This document shows positions 9,648 to 21,780 of a stretch of 64,000 nucleotides of DNA, piece by piece; the first letter of the stretch is position 1; the number at the start of each line of letters is the position of its first letter. The notes under the pieces were generated by a model. The model saw only the letters and a program-made list of their open reading frames with translations, did not search any database and was not told where the DNA came from. A program made the position numbers and the translations under genes. Source of the stretch: Sabellastarte sp. h YS-2021. Its lineage: Eukaryota; Annelida; Polychaeta; Sabellida; Sabellidae. The DNA lies in the NCBI GenBank assembly GCA_964017235.1, contig OZ024930.1, positions 24,060,614 to 24,124,613 of the forward strand, written 5' to 3'.

Positions 9648-10405
9648 ATTACATATAGTATTAATATTACAGTTTTATCCAAATATATTACGGTTAATAA
9701 AATTGTTTAAAGTTTCAACTGAGAAGAAGTTGAGAAGCCGTTGCAATTTTTACATGCAACTATATAAAACATTACATATGTCCTTGCAACACACCAGAAA
9801 AATCATTAAAAAGTTTCACTTAGATTTAAAAAAAAACTTAGTTTGTAGTCCTCTCAGTAATTGTTATTTTTATATGGAATAAAAATACAAAATCTGTTAT
9901 TAACAACTCATTATCTGAGATTGTTTAATTTACATTTTTTTTTCGGAGATGCATCCAAAGAAAATTGTGAAACTATAGCTTTGTTTATCTATTGAAAATT
10001 GCCAGATCCATTCACTGAAAATAATACCACTTTAAATGTAACGTAAAGAAATAATGTATATAATATTGATAATGCAGTTTTTTCTACAAATTTCTGGAGA
10101 CTGTTGAAATTTTGATTGCTCAGTTTGGAAATCAATTTTAAATTGTAAAAAACTCAAAATTAAATGTAAAAGAAAGCTATTCTGACTTAACATTTAGGAA
10201 TTAACACAATAAATCTTATCACGTTATCAACATCACTTCAAATGTAGTTCTCGTTATCACAAAGTCACCAAATCACCTCATCACCAAAATCCATGAAACA
10301 ATTTGTTATTGCAAAGTAGTTTCCATGGTTACAGAGATCATCTAGACAGTGGCAAGCCGTTGCTTTGGATTTAGAAACTTCGTATCCAAAAGCTTCTAGA
10401 ACGGT

Positions 10406-12877
10406 CTAAAAGTGAAAAAGTAAACAACAAAAATGTGATTTATTAGTGATTGAAATTTGATCAATTTAACAGCTCAGTTTAATTCAAATAAAGCTTTATG
10501 TGCAAGTGCAACTAGCCTGAAAAATTGTTCCCCTCGTTTTCATTTCATTTGAAATTCATTTAAGTTATGTAATTTAGGTTTACAAAATTCTTAGCTCACA
10601 TTTATCTTACTTAGCTTATGCCTTTTCTCATTTCCTATGCTTTCCGTGTCTACCCTATGTTTTGGGTAAGTTTATTCACACTTTCATCAGTTTCCCTTTC
10701 TGGCTGTAATTTGAATGTGATTTGTGTGTGACCTGGACCTAATGCGAGGTGTCATCTGGGTGCCACCTAGTTCATTCCTGGGAGGTATAGTGTGTCTGAC
10801 CATGCCGTTTGGTAAAACGGTTTCTCATTGGTTCACAGGTTTTTGACCTCAAAACTCCAGTCACTCTGTCGTTTGTGCTATTGGCAGCAGAGGGATAAAT
10901 CACTTGAAGCTCCCTCACTGTAACCCACACAGAACATAGTGTGTATTTCTGCATTGTAATTTTATCTTTTTCTTTTAGGCTTTGCAGCCAATTGGTCAAA
11001 ATTGCCCAGAGTACTTTGGACAGAGTACCTCCCGTGGCCTTTTAGTTTCAGGTACTGTCCACACTTCTACTTTGACTTCTACTTTGGCTTCACCTTCGAT
11101 GGACTGCCAGGATCCTCGCTGGTGTAGTAGCAGACTCCAGTCTTAGAGAGAGTGACTGCTAGATGGACCTGATGACAAAAGCTTTACTATCAAAATCATT
11201 GTCTTGTCATTGTGCTTTTCACCAGTACTGCTAATTCGAGTATGGTTGCAATTTAATCTTCGTGTGTGTGGCTGGTTAATTGCTTATAAGTCTTTCCCTT
11301 TACTGTAAGAGGTGCTTCCTTTGTTGTCATCGTACATTTAGTAACTGTATTACCAGTTTTATTAATCCAAGCTCATTTATCTTCTTTCTATCTGCGTTAT
11401 TTATAAAGATTTTAAATGCTTTTATCTGATTACAGTAAAAAGACAATATTATTAGTTATGTATAACATGAACGTTATTTTCACTACTTTATCATCATTAC
11501 CATAGGCAGGCAAACTGCTATGTTATCAGTGTGTGGTGTTTTATTGTCTTGGGCTGAACGATTTGACTTGGACAAATCTACAGATTAAATTATTGAACCT
11601 TATTTCCATTTTATACTCTGGGCTCTCGACTTGTCCAGAGATTTATAAATCTTTCTATAGTAAGTGGGGTTCTTCAACCCACATGTGTTTTACAAATTTC
11701 ACAGCTGATCTCATAACTGTTTTAGTTATCATCAGACCTAGTTTCTCTTGGATCTCAGGCTATCGCTATTCCTAGTAATGTCTATCCTGAGAACTTTTGC
11801 TAGGTATTTTAGTGTAAATATCGTCTTCTAGCTTTATGTTTAAATGTTTTCTGACTAGTCACAATATTTACTACAACTTAATTTGCAATTTTGCATGGCC
11901 CTGGTCTTTAATTTGGTCTTGCAGGACAGTAACAACCACATGGGGGTTTCTTATTCACCTCCCCCTTTACTTACTGAATAGTTATAGTCACTAAATTCTA
12001 TCCTAAATTTACATTTTACATCTCGGCACTTAGTAGCCCCTCTTGGGCTCACTTGGACCGCTGGGACGGGGCACTGGTGGTTTCTCCAGTTAACATTTTT
12101 TTTGTATTTTCTTTCCTACTTGTATAAGTTTGTACTTATTCAGTGTTGGTTTGTTTTCATAATGCACTCCTGTGAGGTACTGTGAGCATAGAAAATATTG
12201 CTGGAGGAAATATATATAATATAATGACCGTAATAACTACAATTTATTTGTGTAACCAAAACTTACAAGGAACTATGAACAATAAAATTTATTTTAATTT
12301 AAGTCTGCATTTTCTCTGAGAAAAGGGGCCCACGGGGAATGGACTACTTGCATCACGTTTGTCAGTCCTCCACTGCGGCAAGTAATGTTCGGAGCATTGT
12401 GACTTACCTTAAGCCACCATTTTGCATAACACAACCATATGTGGTTAAATAAGTTGACCCCTGTTGCCAGGAATATGACCTGTTCATGTGCATTGTTGGA
12501 TGTAAGCAAATAAAGACACAGGAACCACTTTTAAACCAGTTGTTGAGAGAGACGGACATCTTGAATTTCTTGTTAATATGTTAACTTGTTGGATTGAAAT
12601 AACTAAGCTCTTATTTGTGTTGAAGTGAATTTTTGAACTAGACCTTTTAGATTATACAGTTATACGTGTTACTTTATTTGCTTGAATTGAATGTGAACTT
12701 TGTGTATCCAGATTTTACCCGACTCTTGAACCTTATGCTTGTTCTGAATAGCATACAATGGGGCAGTGTACCCTAGTTTATCATCCTTTGTGTATTATTC
12801 ATTACGAGCCTTAGCTTGCCAGAGTAGAAGAGATATCCAACACGTTGGGTTCTTTTTACTGTTTTCAGATTTGAAAA
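10406..12877. other. Unassigned non-coding stretch
   Basis: No intact gene. The first part is the intron-side flank of the duplicated Ly6 exon. From about 10.6 kb the composition changes and could be the 5' untranslated part of the retroelement whose gag-like frame starts at 12878. Short open frames here match nothing that I recognise. Confidence 0.35.
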
Positions 12878-13520
12878 ATGACTAACAATAACAATAAAAA
12901 TGTTTGCACAAAGTGTAAAACAAAGCATGAATCACCAACAGGAAACCAACATAGTTAAGTAAGAACACTGTTAAGTTAATCAAGAAGTCCACTCCTCAGA
13001 AGAGTGGCAGTAGAGACTGGTTATCATTAGTTACAGAGAGTAGTAGTGATAGTAACTATTAGGACATGCAATTGAGTAAGTTAAAACAGAGTTACCAGAA
13101 GAAGCTGAAACTTGCTAAACAGACTCACGGTAAAACTAAAAGCCGGGCAAGTGGGAGTTATGCTCACTTTGATGAGTCTGAGGATGACGCAGAAGAAGCT
13201 GGAGCCATGGGATCAACAGACGACTACAGCTACTCATCTTGAACAATTTCAGAAGTTGAACTTTAGGCTGGACGATGTGGAACAGGACGACTACATAACC
13301 AAAGAAACGAACACAAGCAAGCTAAGTACTGTTGATTCAAAAAAAATTGTTTTAAAAAGTCAAAACCTTACACTTCACTCACACGAGACAGTTAATTGGT
13401 CATCTGCATTACTGACCACGAGGCTGACCAGTTCTCGTCAGTCTAACCCTGGACAGCAGGCGGTTAACATCAAAAACTACTCAGAGCTCTTCTTCATATT
13501 GGAGTGGCCTGTCTGATTTC
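12878..13520 (+). pseudogene. Degenerate gag-like ORF of an unidentified retroelement
   Basis: An ATG at 12878 opens MTNNNNKNVCTKCKTKHESP, a zinc-ribbon-like CX2C start. Frameshifts and stops follow. A later frame gives a Ser/Asp patch (VTESSSDSNY), a Lys-rich segment and an acidic FDESEDDAEEAG stretch. This layout of an N-terminal CX2C followed by charged low-complexity sequence resembles gag or ORF1 proteins of invertebrate retroelements. No RT follows. Family assignment is not possible from sequence alone. Confidence 0.4.
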
Positions 13521-13559
13521 AGTCACGTGGCTTCAAGATATTGTATTGTATTGCACAGT

Positions 13560-13615
13560 ATTTTAGTTTTTAACTTGAAGTAACTGTTTTAAACTTGAAG
13601 TAACTGTTTTATATT
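13560..13615 (+). repeat. Short tandem duplication, about 20 bp
   Basis: AACTTGAAGTAACTGTTTTA occurs twice in direct succession. Confidence 0.8.
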
Positions 13616-13769
13616 TTAGTATCGTTGAGTAATTAAAACTTTAAACATTCTGTTAGACTTGTATAAGTTGAACTTAGACATGTCGTCGTGTAATGTGTAT
13701 TTTAGTGCATATTAACTAGTAATGAAAAGCAACAGACAGGTATGGGTATTCTGATGTGATCTGTGCTAC

Positions 13770-14139
13770 TGTAAGTGGTTTTGTTTCGCTTCAAAGTGGT
13801 TCTTTTTGGAGCAGTAAGTGCAGGTTTTTCCATAAGCTGGGCACTTCTTCAGTGAGATCCATTGTCTTCAGTTGTCTTGTCATCGTTTCTGAAGCTCTTC
13901 CATGTTCTATTGCTCTATCGTTTCTGAGGCTATTCAACTACTCTTTTCTTTGAGTCCTGTTACATCCTCAAAACTGTCCCAGATTTTTTATACTTCTTCC
14001 ATTGAGAAGCTAGGTCACCCGTCATCACAAAATTTGAGAGCAGTGGTACCTGGCTGTTGATTGAAGCCACAGAGTTAGCCATTGCTGAAGCTACTGTTGG
14101 TGCTTGTTCATTTTCTGCTTGCTCACCTTCTGGATCCAT
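13770..14139 (-). pseudogene. LTR-retrotransposon gag remnant
   Basis: A minus-strand ATG at 14139 starts MDPEGEQAENEQAP and continues into VPLLSNFVMTGDLASQWKKY, a typical capsid N-terminus of invertebrate Ty3/Gypsy elements. After a frameshift and stops it reaches CPAYGKTCTYCSKKNHFEA near 13780-13845, a CX2C-H zinc knuckle normally some 200 residues further on. The capsid core has therefore been deleted. No pol sequence follows downstream (lower coordinates). Confidence 0.65.
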
Positions 14140-15109
14140 ATTAATAAAATCCTGTTTGCTTCCTAGAACAAATGTTTTGTTCCAAAAAACAAAAAATATT
14201 CTAATTACTGGCTTTGTTTCAGAACAGAGATTGTCCTGTTTATAGTAATTAAAATGAATGTATCCTTTTGTTTTAATATTTCAGAGTTAGTGCAATATAC
14301 ACCTGACACCATGTAACAAGTTATATGACATGTTGATATTTTATGAGAAATAAAACACAAAGTCCCTACAAATGTTATTATTTCAGCATTTAAAACAGAG
14401 ATCACGAAATAACCAGCACATGCTTGAACTGCTGATACAGGACTGAACTGTTTAACCTCTCTCTGTAGTGATGCTACTGTCCAGTGATTTATTACCCTTA
14501 TTTCCTGTGCTGTATGATGACTCATTCAAACCCACACATTTGGTTTATACTGTAATACATGTTACACGTTGTGTTTGCAATTATGTGCCATCAATATTGT
14601 TTATTGCTGTTGATCCTGTGATGATATTTAGATATGTATGCAAATGTTGGACTATATTTACACATGTGATATCATGACTACACTCTAGGGCTTTATGCCG
14701 TTGCTATGCTATCTACATTTTTTTCTTCTAAGGGGGGTGTATTGCTCAGCCCTGTAGGGCGCCACTCATTGAGCTAGACAGATGGTAGGTGTATAGTCCT
14801 TGAATGGAAAGCAAAATGTCAGAAGAAAGCTTGTTTTACTGTCTTGTTAACTCTATAACATGCTATGACTTTATGACTTCTCTTCATCTTTGCCTGAGCT
14901 TGGACTTGACTTGTATATAAACTTTCCATCAGTTATCTGATCATGTCAGGATCCTTGTGTGTATATGAATTTTGACTTTTTAAAATTATAATTTAGTACT
15001 TTATCTTGGCCAATTCATTGGCCTTTGATCTGTAGGAACACGTGACCTATCATGAATAATCTATTTTAATCATTTCTTGTCACCTTGACCTTTTTTCTTA
15101 CATTATTTT
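14140..15109. other. No recognisable feature
   Basis: AT-rich sequence with no supported gene. A weak resemblance of 14400-14440 to the second Ly6 exon was judged to be chance. Confidence 0.4.
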
Positions 15110-15525
15110 ATTTGTCCATATCTTTCCTCCTACAGCAGTTCTTATAGCACTAGGCGCAGTCAAAGTGATGGTAATTTCCTTGTGATTCCAAAGTTCTGCC
15201 CCTCTGTTCACAAATCTGTCAAACAATTTGCTGATAGTTTTGCGTTTGATGCTCCCACTGTGTGGAATGCTCTCCCTGATGAGATTCATGCCTCTCCCTC
15301 GCTGGCCTCCTTCAGAAAGCAGCTCAAAACCCACCTGTACACCAAAGCATACCCACCTTAGCCTGGATCATTCCCCTGGCGTTCTCCGTGGTGCTTGACC
15401 CCTGCTATGCCCCTGGATACAGAAATTTTTATGTCTGCTTATTGCTTAGTTGCGCCTTAGAGTCCTCTTATTTGGGGAGATTAAGCGCTATAAAAGTCCA
15501 ATTAGAATTAGAATTGATTTTAAGA
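15110..15525 (+). mobile_element. 5'-truncated CR1/L2-like LINE 3' end
   Basis: Plus-strand translation gives the C-terminus of a LINE ORF2: a TRRSQSDGNF block, then AFDAPTVWNALPDEIHAS and SFRKQLKTHLYTKAYPP before the stop near 15360. The 3' UTR ends GCGCTATAAAAGTCC followed by a short AATTAGA-type repeat. The same C-terminus and tail occur at 47285-47715 on the minus strand, so the two are copies of one family. Confidence 0.85.
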
Positions 15526-16049
15526 TTTTATATTTGGGTTATACGTCCAACTTGGTGAATTTTCTAAATTATCCCTGTGTGGTATCTACCTAACTCTTTG
15601 CTGCTTCTGAGATAGTTGCTTAACAATATACTTATATTTTTCATTTGACTTGGGGTTTTGTACATGTAATGAATTAAGCACAATTGGGAATCTTTTTCAA
15701 TTATCACTATTTGGTTTGGGCTTGTTCCCCATAAAATTCAGGTCTGTTGGGGCCGTTTTTTCAAAATAAGTTTAGGCTAGAACACCTCATTAAGGCAACA
15801 AAGTGTTGGGGCTTGAAATTTCGTTTTCTTATTCTAAACCTCATAGTTTCCCTAAAATGAGTACATTATATCGTTATTCTGTTATAAAAAATCTCACAGA
15901 AGAAATAAAATAATGTTTAACCCACTTTGGGATTTATTTAATGAATGGGTTTTGTCCCTCAGTGGTAATGCTCTTGAAACATTTGCAAGCAGGGATGTCA
16001 ACATTCATGATGCCAGTTTGGGGTTATTTGGCTTTGGTATGTCCTTCTT
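15526..16049. other. No recognisable feature
   Basis: AT-rich; no supported coding, RNA or repeat signal. Confidence 0.35.
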
Positions 16050-16730
16050 CGTCACTGGAGCCTGCTTATCAAGAAGGTTGCGCAAAATGGTGAAAGATTG
16101 ATAACTGTGAATACTGGCTGTTTTATGGTGGCAACTGATAAGATCTGAATGTAAAATGTCTTTCCTAAATTCTTGGACATTAATTTTATGAATTTTACCA
16201 ATTCTGACACATCTACATTTACAGGCTCCTTAAAAAGTACTTTCACATAAAAATTAACTACAAAATGGTCAGCGAGGCCCTCTGTAACATGGGACCAGAC
16301 TTCCAGGATGAAGATTCTCTAATGCATAAATTATCCAGAATTTGGCTATGTATATGGGTCGGGGAATTTATGATTTGAGCAAAGCTGTATTGTTTAAGCA
16401 CATCATTAAGTTGTTTGGACCAAAAGTCTATATTGTAAAGATAAAAATTTAATTCACCCAACAATATATGCTCACTATTTGATAGTGCTGCTCCTTCAAA
16501 ACTAACTCCAAATCATCAGAAAATAAGCCTTTGGACACTTAGAGGTCTGTGCATGAGAAATACTCTGACACCTCTACCTGTAGTATGAGACACATGGGTA
16601 CATTTATAACATAGGGAAGTAACATTGGTAATGAAATTATTAGTGTCATCTGTCTTCAGCCATGTTTCAGTAAGTGCAATCAGGTCAGGTCATTTCTGTG
16701 TTCTTATTTTTGTTTCTCTATGAGACATCA
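16050..16730 (-). mobile_element. Decayed LINE endonuclease fragment
   Basis: On the minus strand near 16690-16660 the reading is DLIALTETWL, the APE-endonuclease TETW motif. It is followed by a degenerate stretch, LLGELNFYL (degenerate GDFN, near 16460) and INSPTHIHSQILDNL (near 16350). This is the order seen in CR1/L2-like endonucleases. Stops interrupt it and no RT follows. Confidence 0.7.
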
Positions 16731-16934
16731 TGTTTTTTTGTTAACTACATCTTGTATATATAGTGTATATACGTTTCAAATTGCCAGTGAAGAAGCATTA
16801 ATATTATTAATGCTTCTAATGTATGTTTCATTTTCTGCAGAAGTCAACATTGAAACATATCTTGAACTTTACAACAAGGTGCACATTTTGAACTTTTTTA
16901 TCTATAAATTAAGTAATGGATAAAAGACTTAGGT

Positions 16935-17960
16935 GATAAAAAGAAAAGGCAAGTGGTCTTTACTTGGTTAAATGAGAAGGACCCTGGTATCTTTCTATTG
17001 TACGAGTTTCATTTATCTGAAAAATAGGAAGAGTGGCGATCTATGTGGAATGGTACTATTGAGTTATCTCATGGTGTTTCCAACAGTAAGGGAGTTTCAG
17101 TTTTAATTTCAAGGAATATCAATATTAATATCACACACATTTAAAGATAATGATGGAAGAATCTTACTCCTTAATTCTGTGGTTTCTGAACTGAATATTG
17201 TAATTCTGAATATTTATGCACTAATCTAATCTAATGTGGACTTTTGTAGTGCCTAATCTCAATCAATGATAACTCTAAGACGCATCTGAACATAAAACAA
17301 GGCAATAAACGTTAATCCAATGACATAGCCAGGTCATACCAAGGAGACACAGGGGTTGACATGGCATATAGACTCTTGCAAGCAGGTAAGTTTTGAGCTT
17401 TTTCTTGAAGGAGGCAACTGATGTTGCATAGAGCACATCATTAGGGTGTTCTGATCTGAGGAGCATCGAAGGCAAAACTATGGCCAAAATGTTTGACCAT
17501 TATTGATGCACCCATTATAGAGAAAAGAAAAGAGCAATTAGCTTTTTGCAAATTCTGTCTGTGACACTTTAGAAAGCTATACTGGTGATGATGTTATCAT
17601 GGGGGTGATTTTAATAAAAGTTTGGATACTTTTGCTAGTGTGGAGCAAAAATCGGGGTTACAGTAAAAACTGTCAGTAACGATGGAAACACTTAATTTTG
17701 TCGACATCTTGTGGATTCAACATTCAGATACTGTTTGCTACACACGTCGGGAAAAGACTAAATTTGGTTTCAAGCAGACATGACTAGGTTACGTTTTCAT
17801 TCCAAGCAGTATGGATTACATTACAACTCTTACAGATATCAAGCCCTGTATAAAACCAGACCATAGTCTCCTTTATATTCAGTTATCTCTTCTTGATCAC
17901 CCAAAATGAGGTAATGTGGAAATTAAATGTTGTATTATTAACAGATGAAGAAAATATTGA
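16935..17960 (+). mobile_element. Decayed Tx1-like LINE endonuclease, split by another LINE
   Basis: Reading frames before 17218 give HGVSNSKGVSVLIS, DGRILLLNSV and LNIVILNIYA, ordinary blocks of a Tx1/L1 APE endonuclease. The frame resumes after a 0.29-kb insertion with NIYAP-type continuation at about 17506, then a degenerate GDFNKSLDTF near 17610 and KPDHSLLYIQ near 17860 (the conserved DHS). Many frameshifts are present. It belongs to the same broad group as the intact LINE at the window start, but to a different, much older copy. Confidence 0.7.
17218..17505 (-). mobile_element. LINE 3' end nested in the Tx1-like endonuclease
   Basis: Minus-strand reading VASFKKKLKTYLLARVY matches the C-terminus of the CR1/L2-like family at 15110 and 47285. 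The 3' tail is an ATTAG-type short repeat directly at the left junction. Flanks on both sides read ATGCAC, a probable target-site duplication at the exact point where the host endonuclease frame breaks. Confidence 0.75.
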
Positions 17961-18402
17961 AATTATGAAAAAAGACTCCATTTCTGATGCCAAAAGCTTC
18001 AGTACCCCAAGAGCCACAGCCACGGTTGAGGGTTCTATTATTTTATTTCCATCATATTTACTACCAAATTATTCTGTTATGTACATACAATCTATATACA
18101 CTATTACATCACACAAAATTTGTCCAAACTCAGGCTGCTGTAACCAACATCATTAATAATTAGCGTTCATCAATTGCAAGTCACCCCATCACTTAATCAT
18201 TATTTTAATAACAATTAACCACGGTAATTTACTATCATCCACCACAAAATGGAGGATTAATGAATTAATCATTAAATTTAGATGAAAATTTACCAAGGAA
18301 TTTACAATTTACATGGTTACAAACAGGAGAATTAGCATATGATTAATCATAGTAACCCATGTTAAACTACTGAAGCCACAAAAGAAATTAATCAACCATA
18401 AG
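17961..18402. other. No recognisable feature
   Basis: AT-rich sequence between the LINE fragment and the SINE; no gene supported. Confidence 0.35.
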
Positions 18403-18638
18403 ATTTAGATTGTTTGTAGTTTTACGTCGCGTTCAACAGCCAGGGTCATATTGCGACAGGTAGTTTACGGGTGGAGGAACCAGTGCATACTAGTTGGTCA
18501 AGATTCTGCACTGTAAACCGCCGGGCATCGGCAAGTAACTACCAACTTTCCAACATGAAGTGCCCGGCCCGAGATTCGAACCGGCAGCCTCAGAGGTTGG
18601 AGGGAAGCACTCTAACCGCAACACCACAAAGCCCCCTA
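18403..18638 (-). mobile_element. tRNA-derived SINE, copy 1
   Basis: Minus-strand element of about 236 bp flanked by a 13-bp duplication (AATCAACCATAAG at 18390-18402 and 18639-18651). The 5' head resembles a tRNA, with a B-box GGTTCGAATCT and an A-box-like stretch near the 5' end. The body includes a GGCGGTTTACAGTGCAGAA stretch and the 3' end is GCGACGTAAAACTAC. It is related to, but diverged from, the copies at 20877 and 55866. It is a non-autonomous element that would rely on LINE machinery. Confidence 0.85.
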
Positions 18639-18859
18639 AATCAACCATAAGTAACTGAACTTTATCAATATAATTAAAGAAAGTTTTACAGGGGGAAATG
18701 CCCCAGATTAAGGTGAGCAAGCAAAATGTAACATTACTTAGAATGATTAGTCTAGATGGAGAAATTTTCTAAGCATACAAGGAAATGTATATATACATAT
18801 ATGTGTACATATATACGACAATACGACAGCAAGCATTACATTAACATTACAATAGAACC

Positions 18860-21780
18860 CCAAACCCCAACTAGGAGGTAGGAGGACAGGACAAGGCCTT
18901 CTGGAAGGCCAGAGAAACAGCAGAGGGGGAGTTGATATCCTGAAAAAGATATCTCCAGACCGAATCAGAGGTCCAAGTGCCATGGTGTTTTATTGCTTGG
19001 AGACCTACTCGATGGTTAAACACATAGGAGGCTCCTGATCTACGGAAACTGTGAAAAGAAAAACCTAATTACACAATACTCAGTCCGTCCATTCCCAAGG
19101 GCTATGCTCAATCTGTACGCTAGATCACCCCATCTATGCCCATGCCCTTGAGGGATGCGTCAACTTTGAACAGTGCCCTATAAGGGAGGATGGTTGTAGA
19201 TGCAGACACCATTGAATTGGGGAAGGAAGGTTCTAAACCAAGTCAGATCTTGATAAAACTCTTCATTGAATACAATATGATCAGTATTCTTAGCAATTCG
19301 TAACAAATCCAGCATTCTATTAAGGAACACTCTTGAACTTTTTACACATTTTGAGACATGAAGCAATGAGCCTAACAAGTATTGCAAATGCCTTTCTTTG
19401 GTATATTGTTTGTTGATCCATTGATGACATAATTGCTTGATTTTTCCCAGCTTTTCAGGAGGGACAGGTATTGTGCCTTCAATAGCATTAATTTGGACCC
19501 CCAGACAAGTGACAATGGTATTGGGGGTAAGTTTTTTCTCGCTAATAGTGAGGCCTAGATCAGTAAGTAGTTCACAAAGAGCATTGAAACTATGATTGCA
19601 GTGCTTGGAAGGCCAAAACCAATCAGATCGTCGATATAGTTAATGATTTAGTAATTTTTCTTGTGCATGATAAATCTGATGGGATCACTGATTCTCTGGA
19701 TGATTTTACTTCCATGTTTATACCCGAAAGGAAGACAAGAGTCAAAGTAGTAGCGATCCCACTTGAGACCCAATTTATTATAGTCAGAGGGGTCCATTTT
19801 GATATGCCCGAAGGCATGACTAATATCCACCTTGTATAAAAGGCAACCACGACCAAGATGTGTCACTTGTGCAGTTATATTGTCAATTGATGGAAAGGTG
19901 AGTAGAAACTTTGTTCCTGTACTGATCAGAATCGACACTGTAGTTAATGAAGGCACCATGAGACCAACTCAAGTTAACAATGACTGTGTTTGTCAGAGTC
20001 AGGTTTTTCGCATGTTATAAATGGACTCTCATTTTATCAAAGGGAGGAGATTCAAGGGTGTCAAAAATGGCATTGAACTGTTTTTCTTGTCATAAGTAAG
20101 TATCCACGTGATCTGGAAATAAAGTGGCTGACTTATAATTTGAAAAATCATATTGAAACTGTGAATCAGGACTTACATCAAGAGGAAAACCAAACTTGAT
20201 GAAATGTACGACTTGCCAGTCCCAGTAATCTGCAAGATTCTTCTCCCATGCTAAGGGTTTCAATTGAGTTTTTTAATAACAACTGTTCCTGTTGAAAACT
20301 GTAACAGCCCGAGGCCACTATCTTTTTATGAGCTTGAAGGGGACAGCCGTTACTACCGTTTTCTTTCCAAGTTTTCATGCCTGGCAACGGGCTTAGAAAT
20401 ATAAATCTGAACGAGAATTTGTTTTGTTCTTTCCCTTGCTGAAAACAAGTAACCGAGGAAGCTTCCTGCAGTTTAAGACATTTAAAATTTTTTACATCTA
20501 TTTCTACATCTGTTCTTACCTACCATTTGGCTCGAAATTTCTTTAAGTTGCTTTCTTGTGTATGGTTTTGATACCTTTTTTATAGTTTCAATATTTCCAT
20601 TTGTTGCAACACGCTTGTACGCCTGTACTTTTTCTCTGTCATTTTTAATATCAAAGTGCCGTGGCACTTCTTCATACAACACTTTCACATGTTGTGCAAC
20701 ATTGTCTTCAATAGTTAACACATCAAATCTATTTGTTACAGTAAAGTCACAATAAACACCTTGATCATCATTGTGATTTATACACATGGCAGAACCCAAT
20801 TATTTTACAATTGTGCCACATTTTAATTTTGCACTTTGACTATGTCTTATTTTATACACTATTCTAGTTTTGTACATTTATTTATTTATTTGGGGTTTTA
20901 CGTTGCTTTCAACACTGTACAGGTTATATGACGACGGGTAGTTAGAAGGGCCGAGGAAACCAGTACATACAGTTCATTAGGGTTCTGTACTGTAAACTGC
21001 CGACCAACAGCAAGCAACTACCAGCTTTCCCACTTGAGGCCATGCCGGGAATTGAACCCCGGCCTCAGAGGTGGAAGGCGAGAGTGTTACCACTCTGCCA
21101 CCGTGGCCCCTCTAGTTTTGTACAGTTTCACATCCTCTTTATTCAGTTTTGCAACAAAAGGCACCTCATTTTTGCAGTGCCTTACTCATTTTTGACGACT
21201 TGTCTTTTGGGTTTTTGCAGTCCCTTGCAGGTTGATTACCATAACAATGAGCACACACATGATGATACTTTTTCCCCCGCTTACATGGTCACGGGTTTAG
21301 TTACAGGTACCAATTTGGAAAAATTTACCGATCAAACCCGAATCTTTTCCTTTGACAAATTTATTTCCATGGTGTGACCCACTTTGATTTGAACTACCAA
21401 TGGATTTCTGAGGATGAGCTCTTCTCAATCTGTCCAAACCTAAAGTATCTTCCCAATTTAGTTTTCCCTCTTCCATCCTGCAAAGAATGACTACATGTGC
21501 AGCCTTGGCAGATGCCCAGGAGAAATCAGATGTATGATTCTTTCACTGTCTTTTGTCGACACACCTTCTTGCTTGCCACAGTACTTGTAGACTGCAATTT
21601 TCTTCAGTAGTTGCCTGGCGTCTTTCCATTGATTCCATTTTGGAACTAACATTTTTAGTTCAGTTAATAACAACACATTCATATCAGGAGTCACAACCTC
21701 TGACGATGCACCTCCAGAACTAATGTTTGTACTGACTGTTGTTCTCGTCATTGGTATTTAATTCATTAACAACTGCAGGT
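18860..21780 (-). mobile_element. DIRS-type retrotransposon A, internally deleted
   Basis: Order on the minus strand is gag, RT, RNase H, tyrosine recombinase. A gag N-terminal part occupies 21751-21491. A zinc knuckle HVCAHCYGNQPARDC lies near 21270 after frameshifts. The linker ORF is 20799-20482. RT begins with NLADYWDWQVVHF and FGFPLDVSPDS near 20200, continues with LTFPSIDNIT, DISHAFGHIKMDP and FDSCLPFGY (19959-19660), and LLGSLLHVSKCV (19387). A fragment of RNase H (DASLKGMG) is near 19170. A deletion then leads straight to the recombinase tail: SHSFRRSGASYVF and HHGTWTSDSVWRY (19050-18940), including the catalytic Arg and His. A SINE splits the gag region. The copy is dead. Confidence 0.85.
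20877..21110 (-). mobile_element. tRNA-derived SINE, copy 2 (inside DIRS A)
   Basis: A 234-bp element flanked by a perfect 14-bp duplication (TCTAGTTTTGTACA at 20863-20876 and 21111-21124). On the minus strand it starts GGGGCCACGGTGG. It has a B-box GGTTCAATTCC and ends GCAACGTAAAACCCC followed by AAATA repeats. Confidence 0.92.

Larger units (their letters stand above)
8250..10405 (-). pseudogene. Duplicated Ly6 terminal exon and 3' region
   Basis: This block is collinear with 29990-31176 on the same strand once the MITE at 8754-9647 is removed. The terminal exon spans 10405 to the stop at 10265-10267 and is preceded by a pyrimidine-rich acceptor ending TTTTAG. It reads a Ly6 C-terminal block, ATACHCLDDLCNHGN, equivalent to STICYCQDELCNHGN in the main gene. 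After that the reading is polar (FAITNCFMDFGDEVIW) instead of the hydrophobic anchor tail. The polyadenylation signal is conserved. No upstream exon was recognised between 10.4 and 30 kb. It could be a relic, or the last exon of a secreted paralogue whose other exons I missed. Confidence 0.7.

Noticed and set aside
14380-14450. Possible upstream Ly6 exon paralogue (minus strand reads VQACAGYFVIS)
   Set aside because: Shares only about ten bases with the true exon at 38843-38910, and the second cysteine is missing; likely chance.
18780-18830. Alternating TATACATATATGTGTACATATA stretch as a promoter
   Set aside because: Simple AT-rich dinucleotide-like repeat downstream of a dead DIRS copy, with no gene to drive.
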